From Chara braunii (lineage: Eukaryota > Streptophyta > Charophyceae > Charales > Characeae), in contig BFEA01000083.1 in assembly GCA_003427395.1 (NCBI GenBank), positions 853,060 to 902,204 of the forward strand: DNA of 49,145 nt, in the 5' to 3' direction. The position numbers and the translations under genes were made by a program. Under the pieces are notes generated by a model. The model was not told the origin of the DNA. It searched no databases and saw nothing but the letters and a program-made list of their open reading frames with translations. Positions 20,890 through 30,580 of the stretch are shown piece after piece; within the stretch, counting starts at the first letter, position 1, and each line of letters starts with the position of its first letter.

Positions 20890-22303
20890 CCACCCATCAG
20901 CCTCACAATTGTGGAAGTGCTGTTGGGACTTTCACTTGTGTGAATGTTGGTTGGCGCTATTGAGAGGAGGTGTTGTTGGAGGAGAAGTGGAGGTCTACAG
21001 GGAGTTGAGGGTGGAGGAGAGGCAGTCATAGCCAAAGGATGGGAGTTTTTGCCACACCCTTGTGTTTGTGTTGCACGCTTGTGTTACGCCGCGAGGCTGT
21101 GTTTGAGTCTGGTCGTGCGACAAGAGGCCCATATTGGGGAGGTGTTATCCGACTGACCCCACGATAATGTTGGAGCGTTGAGGGAGGAGACCACTTGCAA
21201 ATTATTCTCGGATTAGCAACATTTTGAGGGGGGGTGCTGCCGAAATTGTGCGGCGTAATAGTTTTACGACAGTCTTTCTGGACGGCGGCGGTAACATTTT
21301 AGCAGCACGATATTTGGTGGTGTGGCCGTTGAGGTGCTGACACTTGCGGCATTGACGCTAGAGGGTCGCCGTTGTTTTTTGGGGACCATTTGGTGTTCCG
21401 GCAACAACGTGGGATTGCCTTAGGCTCATTTCGGGACCAGGAGGTATTACATTTGATCGTGACGAGCGTGTTTGTGTGATTGGAGTGGTAATCGGAGGTG
21501 GGTGGAACCTGCAGTTTGATTTGGAGGACGTGATACAATTGGAATTGAACAGTGATCAGCGTGGGACATTGGCACCACGTGAAACTCGTGTGTGGGAAGA
21601 CCCTCCTAGAGGGCTATCTCGCTTGAGTTGGGTGGGTCAACTCTTGCTCAATTGAGCGCTTGAAGGAAGACGTGTACCAACTTTTGATGCAAGGGCCACA
21701 ACTTGTGAGAGTTGTGTGGCCGAATTTTTTGGGTTATCAGGCTTTTTTGAGTAAGCCACTTTCGTCTTCACTCAAGGTTAGTCAGCTAACTTTGTTTTTC
21801 CTTCACACTTGCGTCATCACTTTGCTTGTTTCTACTTCGAATGTTCAAAGAATGGTAGAGAAAGGTGTGTGAATGACATGCTTGTGGGAAATGGGGCTGA
21901 CTTGAATGGGATGTGGATGACTTTCAATTGAGTTCTTTCTTTTGTTGTTGTACAAATAGGTAGGAGGATGTATGTAAGAGAGACTTTCGCTATGTCTGCT
22001 CAAGAAAATGATGAAAAAGATGCTCTTTCCTCGATTCCTTTCCTGCCTGCATATAAAAAAGAACAATACATTGGAAAAGGGGAAACTGATGGGTGCGGAA
22101 AGAATAAAATTCTTAGAGGAAGAGGAGAAAAAAAAAAAAAAAATAGTACTTTCCCAAGGAACATCCTGTTCTATCCCAAATAACCTTACTTATCTTGCCC
22201 GTCCAAAGAAGTCTCAAGTTCACTTCCTTTGCTCTCTTATATTTTTTTCGACTAAGTCAACCTCTCGTGAAAAGTATATAGGAGAACGATTACACTTAGG
22301 GAC
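20890..22303. other. Possible transcribed region, no gene recognised
   Basis: Downstream of the TATA box, plus-strand open frames at 20944-21156 and 21660-21872 are short and unlike anything I know. An A run occurs at about 22128-22142. Confidence 0.3.
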
Positions 22304-22753
22304 TTGGACTTCTTCTCTCTAGGAAGCATATGGGGCAGGGGTTCGTTGCTTTTGAAGTCGGCCCTGCTATTGACCCAGAGTGGACCGTACTATGGGGCAG
22401 GGGTTCGATGGGTGAGGCCACAAGAAGCAATGACCATGGGGAAGAGGGAAAATAACAAATCAAAAAGCCCATCAACGACCTTAAGTAAAAATCGTCGGCG
22501 ATCTGGCTGGTATGACCTTCATGCCGTCTACAATCTTGAGAACGATGAGTTATGGTTCCTTTATGATCTTGAGATTCAGTGGATATACCTCAGGTTTATC
22601 CTGCACTACGATACTCGTGTGGAACCATTCGAGAATATCGATTTCTTAAAGAGGATCTTTGCAAACCGCTTTGAACAAGTAGACAGGCAGGTGTGCCAAA
22701 GGGTGGTATATCGAGAAGAAGTTCAAAATCTTCGACGTCTCATCGAAACTTGA
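22304..22753 (+). CDS. Unidentified open frame, 149 codons
   Basis: I do not recognise this frame. The better-looking part begins near 22432 (an M-T-M-G-K start followed by a Lys/Arg/Ser-rich stretch). It is followed by an aromatic-rich region around W-Y-D-L, L-W-F-L-Y-D-L and W-I-Y-L-R-F, then a basic, charged C-terminus ending in R-R-L-I-E-T. Another frame overlaps its 3' end and continues past the stop, so a frameshifted or spliced gene is possible. A 17-base word, TATGGGGCAGGGGTTCG, occurs twice near its 5' end (about 22328 and 22393), which looks like repeat rather than coding sequence. Confidence 0.25.
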   Translation: MDFFSLGSIWGRGSLLLKSALLLTQSGPYYGAGVRWVRPQEAMTMGKRENNKSKSPSTTLSKNRRRSGWYDLHAVYNLENDELWFLYDLEIQWIYLRFILHYDTRVEPFENIDFLKRIFANRFEQVDRQVCQRVVYREEVQNLRRLIET

Positions 22754-23370
22754 CGTGGTTCATTTTGTGGACAGATGGCTGACAACCGACGAGATCTACC
22801 AAGGTGAGGTACTTGTTAGTGCGAGACAACACGTCGACTCGATAGGTTGGATTTATTGGCTTACTCAATGATGGACAAGGTTATTTTTCTATCTCTCGCA
22901 TGGATGTCTGTGCCAATGTGACCCATCTTTCAGAAGAGTTGCATGGATATACTTTGTATTTCCATTGCGCAAGTAATCTCCAATGTCTTTCTCGGGTCAT
23001 TGTGAGAGTTTAGATTACTTCATCAGGGGATCGATATGGCATCGTCTAGATTAGGAACACCGCGACACACCACCTTTTTCGAATGCTTCAGCAATTGTGT
23101 GTCAGAGTTTGGAGATTGGCCTATGGTATGGCCTCCCTTTATGGCATGCAGGCAGTTTGAGTCGTACGAGCTACCTGTGTTATCACTTGAACTTTCGATG
23201 ACGAGCAGCTCACATGACTCGGTCGGATCGAGGCCGAGGCCTGAGAGGGTCGACAACTATATCAGGGCTAAAATAAGTAGTCAAAGGTTGACCAAAAGAC
23301 TACGCCAGGTTGTTCGTATGCTAAGGCCATTGTCATTTTGCATGGCTCGACAAAGTAATCTCACACAAAC

Positions 23371-23372
<2 letters not shown>
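22754..23372. other. Gene-less stretch
   Basis: A 153-codon plus-strand frame starting at 23036 runs into the AT microsatellite and has no recognised motif. No gene is claimed. Confidence 0.4.

Positions 23373-23437
<65 letters not shown>
23373..23437. repeat. AT microsatellite
   Basis: About 32 uninterrupted TA repeats. Tyr/Ile-rich open frames here are artefacts of the repeat. Confidence 0.95.
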
Positions 23438-23440
<3 letters not shown>

Positions 23441-23524
23441 AACTTGAGTTTGGTTACGAATATGAGCATACCTCTCATGCAAACGTTGTTTGTATAATTA
23501 TTTCACATAAACATATATTTTTTT

Positions 23525-23760
23525 CAGATTTTTCTGAGATTTTTTTTTTTTTCGCATTCGGAGAGTTTTGGCGCTCGTTCCAGTTCGGTCCTGAATGCAT
23601 CACTGAACCTGAACACGATGCTATACAGTATATATATATCAGATTTTTCTTAGAAGTTTTTTTTTTTTTTTAATATTCGCATTCGAAGAGTTTTGACGCT
23701 CGTTCGAGTTCGGTTCCGAATGCATCACCGAACCCGAACACGATGTTGTACAGTATATAT
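23525..23760 (+). repeat. ~117-bp tandem duplication with internal hairpin
   Basis: Two units start at 23525 and 23640 with CAGATTTTTCT. Each carries a T run, CGCATTCG, GAGTTTTG, CGCTCGTTC, GAATGCATCAC and ends in an AT run. In the second unit 23702-23714 and 23727-23739 form a 13-bp stem with one mismatch. The first unit has more mismatches in the same stem. Confidence 0.8.
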
Positions 23761-23798
23761 ATATATATCGTCAAATAGAACTGCCCGGTAAACCGTAT
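23758..23798. repeat. Second copy of the ribozyme-associated short repeat
   Basis: AT run, then TCGTCAAATAGAACTG and CCCGGTAAACCGTA, matching 10476-10514. There is no hammerhead beside it. If the shared block is the 3' end of the ribozyme element, this is a heavily 5'-truncated copy. Confidence 0.65.
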
Positions 23799-24131
23799 AT
23801 ATATATGCATATATATGTATATAAATCTTTCATAACATAGTACCAACTGGATGGATGGTATCCGGGTTCCTCGATGATGAGACTATCATGCTTTGGCATT
23901 GAGGGGTAACCACGCATGCAGAAAACGAACTGCTTGCAGAGTTGGTCGAAAGCAGTTGTCATAGTGTAGTAAAATGTTATTATAGTATACTAAACTATCT
24001 GGAGTAAAATTATTTTTTTACAAGCCTGTTACATTTCAAGTAATGCATTTGATCAAAATTCATTTGCAAAGTAACTTGTCTTTGAAGAAAAATTAAGATG
24101 TTTAGAAATATGCATGCATGCCAATGTATCA
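23799..24131. other. Gene-less AT-rich stretch
   Basis: Nothing recognised apart from short AT runs. Confidence 0.4.
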
Positions 24132-24171
24132 CCCGCGTTCATGAACGCGGGGCCGCTGACCGCATGCGGTC
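24132..24171. other. Cluster of perfect palindromes
   Basis: 24132-24151 is a 20-bp perfect palindrome (CCCGCGTTCATGAACGCGGG). Six bases on, 24158-24171 is a 14-bp perfect palindrome (GACCGCATGCGGTC). Both are GC-rich in an AT-rich setting and lie about 170 bases outside the gypsy LTR. Confidence 0.85.
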
Positions 24172-24334
24172 GGGATTATGGCTGCGGGGGCCAACCGCAG
24201 GGGCCAAGTGCGACCGCAAACCAACGACATTTTTAAATCCTAAAAAAATAAGTGAAATATACATATATATATGGGGTTGTAGGGTTTGAAAATCCCTACA
24301 TCCCTATTTTTGTTTTTTTTTATTTCGATATTTT

Positions 24335-25276
24335 TGTAAGGAAGATGAGCAATAGGGAACTTCAGCAATCAAACAACATCATACACATCAGACTAGATAG
24401 TCGTGACCTCAAACCAAAAGCAGAATTGCATCACGAGTTTCACCAAATAAGAGCACACCACAAGTTCATAATTGACAATGTTGGTATAGTCTCATCATCA
24501 TCATCAACGAAGAACCAATGTTGATAACCTATCTGATGTCTGGCGCCCAGACTACAGATGACAAATCCTATCTAGCCTAGATTACAATGCCGAAGATGAC
24601 GTCAATAGCTTTCCCGAAGTACGAGCATATAGTGACCAATGTCGCACGCTTCCAGCACCAGGTATGTCTCTCGGCTTACTCACAACCTCGTTCCCCAACA
24701 CACAGATGCCACTTGCACCCAAGGACCACCCTGCGCCACACCCGGCTCACAGCAGCGCAGCTCGGCTATGGCTGCCTGCTCCTTCCTGCTCGCCCATGAG
24801 CGCATGAGTGCCAACCAGCTTTAGCGCGGCAGCGTTTGCGCAGCATGCAGCCAGCACCCGAATGCCCAATGCGGAGGCAGGCCCTTTGCTATATGGACGT
24901 GGCCTGCCTGCATTCTGTCCCAAGTTGCGCTTGGCCTTTCCCGAGAAGCTTCCAGTAGGCCCCGGTAGGCTAAGGCCCAGCCCGAAATAGATGAGGCCTA
25001 GGACCTACGGTGGTTGCTTGTGCCCAACTGCCTTCGGCCTGTGTTTGGCCCATACCCCGTATCCAGCCCAGGGCCTGCTTTCGATACATGCAAACAGGCG
25101 GCCCGGGGCCTGGGTTCTTTCAACCAACTGGCGCTGCGCAACTGCTTGAATTTCCTTAGTTGCGCGGTGGCCGAAATAGAGACCATGAGGTCCTCGTCGA
25201 GCCTGCCTTCTCTTAGCGCGGCCGACGTGCTGCTTAAAAGGGCCTGAAAGGGGCTCATAGAGGCTGTGGCCTCGCA
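24335..25276 (-). repeat. gypsy-1 3' LTR
   Basis: On the minus strand it starts TGCGAGGCC and ends CTTACA, giving the canonical TG...CA ends. It is colinear with 34596-35481 and with 46590-47484 (opposite orientation). It is about 56 bases longer than the 5' LTR because of an internal deletion in the latter (near 25160-25230). Confidence 0.88.
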
Positions 25277-25292
25277 TTCAATTCCCTCCTCC
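25277..25292 (-). promoter_or_regulatory. gypsy-1 polypurine tract
   Basis: On the minus strand GGAGGAGGGAA followed by TTGAA abuts the 3' LTR start. This is the expected place and composition of the plus-strand primer for Ty3-type reverse transcription. Confidence 0.7.
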
Positions 25293-25318
25293 ATAGCTTC
25301 AACAGTCCTCTGAGAAGC

Positions 25319-25897
25319 TCAATCTTCAATCATCGGGCGCTTTCCCTTCTGCAGAGATCTCTCATAGTGGGCTACAACTTGTGGAGCGGTCTGCATAAGT
25401 TCCTCCCTGGTGAACCAGCGGTCCTCCTTCGGATCAGTATGATGCCGAAACCGAATGCAGTACCACAGCTTCATTTTCGGAGGACATCCCCTGCCCGTTG
25501 GTCTTGGAACTGGCAGCTCTCTGTGGTCCACGATATCATCGATATCCACCTCTCCGTCCATTGTTGGGGGCAACATTGAGCGACGAGAAGGGAACTGTTC
25601 TGTTTCCCTGAAAGGTGCAAGTTTGGAGGCGTGAAAGACAGGATAAGTGCGGAGATAACCAGGGATCCGGTCCGGGAGTACATAAGACGACCCATCCGGA
25701 TCTGTCCCGACAATGTCTAAGACCTCTCATGGCCCAAAGTATTGGGGCATGAGCTTGCGGGAAATCCAATGCTCCTGTCCCAATTCTGAGGACTTAACCC
25801 AGACTCTGTCCCCAACCTGAAATGTAGAAGGGCGATGATGTTTGTTCTCAGACTCTATCATTGTCGCCTGAGCTTTCTGCATTTGGTCCACTGCCTG
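25319..25897 (-). pseudogene. gypsy-1 integrase C-terminus with chromodomain-like module
   Basis: Continues the integrase frame after a stop at 25898-25900. First comes a GPY/F-like module (F-G-P, then a TGA at 25727-25729 where Trp is usual, then EVLDI and further on FHASKLAPF), broken by at least one frame change. The final 85 codons (25576-25319) read VDIDDIVDHRELP, then WYCIRFRHH, then EDRWFTREEL. This fits a chromodomain beta-strand/Trp pattern followed by a helix. In chromoviruses such modules guide integration to marked chromatin. The pattern is diverged from classical chromodomains, so I call it chromodomain-like. Confidence 0.6.
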
Positions 25898-26716
25898 CTA
25901 CATCTTTTGCTCATATCGGCATGCAAATTCTAAAGTACTGGGCGCAACCGTTGATGGATCTTCAGGTAGTAAGAAGTCTAGAGGTAGTCTAGGTTTGAAT
26001 GTCAGTAACCGACTGTTAGGGCTCACTCCGGTGGCGCTGTGAACAACATTGTTATACAGATTGGCGATGAGAGCAAGCTTCTCGTCCCAGTCGACCTGAT
26101 TGGGCTTGATGTAATGCCACAACAGGTGTTGGACAACGCGATTCAATTGTTCGGCCTGGCCATTGGCCTCGGGGTGATTACCCGAAGTCATCTGCAGTTG
26201 CGTTCCCTGTTCGGCAGCAGCAGCCTTCCACAACTCACGTGTAAATCTGACATCCCTGTCACTCACAATGGACTTGGGTAGACCAAAGTCTCTTACCCAG
26301 TTCTCTTTGAACAGTCTGATAACGTACTCGGTTTTTGTTGTTTTCGGGATGGCTATCAACCTAGCATACTTACTAAATTTGTCCATGATGACGAAGATAT
26401 GTCTCATTCCGCTCTTGCTGGTGACCAACGTATCCATGAAGTCCGTGGACAGGCTCTCACCTGGTCTTTCCGGAATCGGAAGGGGCTTTAGGAGCCCAAG
26501 AGGAGCCTGAGTACGTGGCTTGTCTCTCTGACAAACCTGAGAAGTTTCCACGTACAGCTGGGCATCTCGCATCATCGTGGGCCACCAGAACCGCTGCAAC
26601 AGATTGGTTGCTGTCTTTTTATAACCAAAATGACCGGTGGCATCATGACACTCTCCTAAGAATAAACTACACAAAGACTCTCTATTTGGGACACACAATT
26701 GTTTATTCCCTGCCTT
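25898..26716 (-). pseudogene. gypsy-1 integrase core
   Basis: A 266-codon frame (26698-25901) downstream of a stop at 26717-26719 within pol. Numbering from its first codon: a zinc-binding H2C2 module with H18, H23 and C56, but the first Cys is Ser (S53, in TSQVCQ). The DDE core has D86 (STDF), D147 (SDRD) and E183 (HPEANGQAEQ), a DD35E spacing. The enzyme would insert the element's DNA copy into the genome. All catalytic residues survive while a zinc ligand is lost and stops flank both ends, so the protein cannot be made as one piece. The frame opens on a non-ATG codon, as expected for an internal piece of a polyprotein. Confidence 0.85.
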
Positions 26717-27550
26717 CTAAAGGAACAACAAGCCGTTGACCAACTCAAACTCACCAGAAGTCTTCACATCCTTCGCCTCAAGTCCGCGTATGATCTCAGA
26801 CATGAACTGGTCCTCGCGATAGGCTTCAACCAAAGAGCGAGTAACATCATCCGTAAGACCGAACTCAGTAATCAGCGCCCCTGACAAATCGGGTCTACGC
26901 GACAGGGCATCAACAACCTTATTGTACTGACCCTTAATGTAGTGGGGCTCGAAGTCATACTGCTCTATGACTTCAATCCAACGCTTCAGAGCGTCGGAGA
27001 GCACAGGTTGGGTTCTCATCCACTTCAGGGTCTGATGATCGGTTCTGACGTAGAAGAACCTTCCAAGGAGATAGTGTCTCCAGTGGGTGAGCGCCCTGTA
27101 GATTGCATAGAGCTCCTTCTCATAGGTGGACTCGGCCAACTTTTGAGAGGGCATCGTTTTAGACATGTACTCTACAGGCCTCAACTTTTCCCCCTCCTGT
27201 TGCGCAAGTACGGCGCCTGTGCCATATTGGCTAGCATCCGTAGTTACTACAAATGGCTTGTCATGATCAGGAAGTTTCAAAACCTCATGATGCGTCAACG
27301 TATGCTTCAGATGTCTGAAAGCAACCTCGCATCTGTTTGTCCACTCCCATGGGGTGTCAAGGCGAGTCACGTCCGTCAAACGGGGGGCAATTATGCTATA
27401 GTTCTTCACAAAGTTGCGATAGTAGCCGGTCATCCCCAAGAAGGACCTCATCTCAGTCATAGACTGAGGACGTGGCCAATCACAAATGCTGGCTACCTTC
27501 TCGTTATCGGGCTTTAATCCTTCCGCAGAAATTTCATGACCCAAGTACAA
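26717..27550 (-). pseudogene. gypsy-1 RT thumb/connection and RNase H
   Basis: A 277-codon open piece of pol. It starts in the RT thumb region (YLGHEIS, then MRSFLGMTGYYRNF), passes the connection domain and enters RNase H with D105 (TTDASQYGTG), E146 (YEKELYAI) and D171 (RTDHQTLKW). The catalytic acidic residues are present. RNase H removes the RNA template during reverse transcription. The piece ends at a TAG (26717-26719) just before the integrase zinc module, and begins after a frame change near 27550. Confidence 0.85.
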
Positions 27551-28230
27551 GACACGGGTGCGGCCAAACTCACACTTCTCACCGTTGATCTTGAACTTGT
27601 GCTGTCACAGAAAACTAAGGACTTTGTCCAAGTGCGCAACGTGCTCCTCAACTGTCTTACTAAAAATAAGTATGTCATCGAGGTACACGATGACAAACTT
27701 ATCCAAGTAGTCATGAAATATCCGATTCATAGTGTGATGAAAGATGCTAGGAGCATTGCAAAGGCCTCAAGGCATCACCACAAACTCGTACAAACCGTAC
27801 CTGGTCTGAAAGGCGGTTTTGTGTTGATTCTCGTGCCGGATTGCAATCTAATGATACCCGGACTTCAGATCTATCTTACTGAAGTACCGACACCCTTGCA
27901 CTTTATCTAGCAAATCGTCGATGCGTGGTAGGGGCTCTTTGTTCTTGACAGTGATGGCATTGAGGCCCCTATAGTCAATGCACATCCTAAGTGTCCCTTC
28001 CTTATTCTTGGGTAATAATAGAACTTGAGACCCATACGGAGAAACACTCGCCCGGATCCACCCCTTTTCTTATTAGTTCCTTGAGTTGCCGACGAAGCTC
28101 ATCAATTCGCCTGGAGACATCCGATAGATCCTACCCTTTGGGATACCAGACCCCGGGATAATCTCTATCGCGTGGACCACCTCCCTCTCAACAACCGTTG
28201 TTGGCTCTTCAAATAGATCAAGGTACTTAG
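27551..28230 (-). pseudogene. gypsy-1 reverse transcriptase palm/fingers
   Basis: Minus-strand frames give the RT N-terminus with YRMSPGEL (about 28120), then [28 protein letters not shown], the FQTRYGLYEFVVMP block and the catalytic YLDD (codons 27685-27674). The gene is broken by a frame change near 28030-28075 and by stops at 27848-27850 (TAG after GYH), 27767-27769 (TGA after VVMP) and 27605-27607 (TGA after LSFL). The enzyme copies the element's RNA into DNA; this copy encodes it only in pieces. Confidence 0.85.
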
Positions 28231-28967
28231 CGACTACTCCCTCTATCTCCGGTGACATTTTCACCACCTCGCCTGCAACAGAGACATAAACTAGATTCAT
28301 CACACATACCCTCCTCCTGATTTTGCTTATAATAATTGTACAACGAGGCCGCACACATGCATCCATGGGACTCAATCAGACTACTAGCTTTATGTAATCT
28401 GACGGTCCCCCCACCTGGCAAAGTGTGTTTGACCACTTTTCGGTCCCAGTCAAACTGGGGTTGTGCCACTGAGAGGTAATCTATACCTAACAACATATCC
28501 ATGGGGAGTTCATCACTCACTAGGAACGACACGCGATGTCTCAATTCCCCTCCCGCGTACGGAAAACGACACTCAACATCTTCGAGGTAGTCATTGACTA
28601 CCATGCGCTGTTTGTTGGCACAGGTCTATTCCACAGGTCGACTCAGGCAGTGGACTTATCCCTGTAAGCGCAACCTCTCAACGCACGCGCGACTAATGAA
28701 GTTCCTTGTCGAGCAAGTGTTATAATAAGCCTCGGCCTTATGGCCGCCAATGACCATCTGGCTTACAAACATCTCACCCTTCGAGGCTTTGACTAGGGCC
28801 GTCCAAGAAGCTAACGGGTCTGATCTAGACCACTCCTCCTCTAGCTCCTCTAAGGACTCAAACATATTCATCGAACAGAGGCTCGATGAGTCTGAACGTG
28901 TTTGTGAAACGATGTTGGAGTCAGTAGCGTGGGCCATCTCTCGACGTGGTGAGGGTATATCCACCAC
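28227..28967 (-). pseudogene. gypsy-1 aspartic protease
   Basis: Two open pieces. The first (28967-28656) ends with the active-site region, reading Y-Y-N-T-C-S-T-R-N-F-I-S where a D-T-G motif is expected: the catalytic Asp is Asn and the Gly is Cys. The second (28604-28227) has the C-terminal half with MDMLLGIDYLS and QFDWDRKVV, typical of retrotransposon pepsin-like proteases. The frame is interrupted between the pieces. Such proteases cut the Gag-Pol polyprotein. With the Asp lost, this copy would be inactive even if expressed. Confidence 0.75.
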
Positions 28968-29122
28968 CTCGACCCTCGTAGGAACAACTACTATTCCTAC
29001 TGGCCCGACGTGTTTTCTGGAGCAGTGCCAGAAGTACTAGCTACATTGCTACCAATGGGATGGGAGGATCCCAACGCCTGCCCGATCATAGGTAGGATCT
29101 TCTCGGTCACCTTCTTATCACG

Positions 29123-29164
29123 GCACTTAGATTGGTTATGGCCGTATTGACCACAATGAATGCA
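29123..29164 (-). pseudogene. gypsy-1 nucleocapsid zinc knuckle (CCHC)
   Basis: Minus-strand codons give C-I-H-C-G-Q-Y-G-H-N-Q-S-K-C, an exact C-X2-C-X4-H-X4-C zinc knuckle. It lies between the gag core and the protease, where nucleocapsid binds genomic RNA. Confidence 0.85.
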
Positions 29165-29344
29165 AGCTTGCCGTGTATACCGATCTCTTCACACGTTCTC
29201 GGTGAGACCGGCCTTCTCCCATAGGGGAGCGTTGGGGTCAACTTGACTCCTTGACCGGGAGCCTCCACTGTGTCTACGGGTCGCCTTGCCTTTCTGAGCT
29301 AGGACAGCGTCAACTCCACCCCCTGAAGCTTCAATGTTGCCAGC

Positions 29345-30580
29345 CTATGAACCTACTCCCTCGTGGAAGTTGTCGTCTAACCCGATGGTTGAACCATCAT
29401 TATCGACAAACATAATGTGACCCTTCGCCTTCCAGTTGGGAGGCAGCGACTTTCTCCTACCATCCGTAGTGGGTGCCTGCCCATGCCCTATCTTCGCCCC
29501 AAAGTCTAGGGCCTTCTTGTTAAACGAGGGGAAGTTGTGAACATTGATGTTGACCTCACCTGCCAACTGATTCCTGAGAGGCATAGGAAAGCATCTCAGG
29601 TAGGAGGTGAGTGAAACCTGGGGGTCATAGCGCACCCCAGGGACACAGATCAGACGCTCTACAACGTCGGTGGCATCCCTCACTGACTTGAACTGCCTCG
29701 TGTGGAGTGTCAGGATCGCATCAGTGGCATTTTGGGCCTCCTGAGGATCATGCCACCTTTCTTCCACCAACTTGAGGAAGTCATCAAATTGTTGGGTAAC
29801 GGCCCAAGCGGGAAAGTTATGACCGTATCCCTGTAGCTGTACTAAACCACACAACCATCTTGCTGCACTACCCTCTAGGTAAGATGCAGCCACAATCACT
29901 TCCTCGTGCGGCAAGGTGTGTTTACACTTGATATAGACCGGCACTGCCCTCAACCAAGTGTCGAGGTCTTCACCCCTCTTATCCCCTGTGAAGGGCTTAG
30001 GAGCAGCGATGGCCGTCTTTGGTACCCACTGAGTTTGTCCCGGTCCCTGCATCCCACTGGGTTGTGGACCCTGTGATGCAGGCGGCTGCACTGGCTGTAG
30101 GGGTTATGTACCATGCGGGTGTACAGGCTGCGAGACAGCAGGTTGCGTTGTAACTGCAATCTGCAACGGAGGTTGGGAATACACTGGCTGTACAGGAACC
30201 TGCAAACTAGGACCTGCTGAGAGTCCTCCTATTAACGACATGCCTAGGGAAAAGGTCTGGACTAATGCTGGAGCGGTATATGGGGATACCCCAGTCATCG
30301 GTGGGACAAAAGGAGGAGGATGTACAACGGGCCAGACACCAGGCCCGGACGGTGATGGTGTCGCCTGCATCCGTCCGACTAATACAACCAGTCTCTGCTG
30401 GATGTCCTGTAAGATCTCCATTTGGTGATCTTGCATGTCAAGTACACTTAACAAGACCGACCGTATGATCCTCACATCTTCATGGCTGTAATACTGCCAT
30501 CTCAGAGCTTCGACGGACTGGCGTGGTACAAGGGGAGATTCAGGTGAATTGGTTATTCGTTTGCAAGGCTGGGGTACCAA
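29345..30580 (-). pseudogene. gypsy-1 gag (central and main capsid part)
   Basis: Two minus-strand pieces in one frame, separated by a TAA at about 30104-30106. The upstream piece (30580-30107) has a helical stretch (QMEILQDIQQRLVVLV) followed by a Pro/Gln-rich linker. The downstream piece (30091-29348) has the capsid-like retrotrans-gag signature: KPFTGDKRGEDLDTWL, then HEEVIVAASYLEGSAARWL and a block around LVEERWHDP. Gag forms the particle that carries the element's RNA. The N-terminal part of gag lies beyond the inserted element (32623-33314). Confidence 0.8.
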
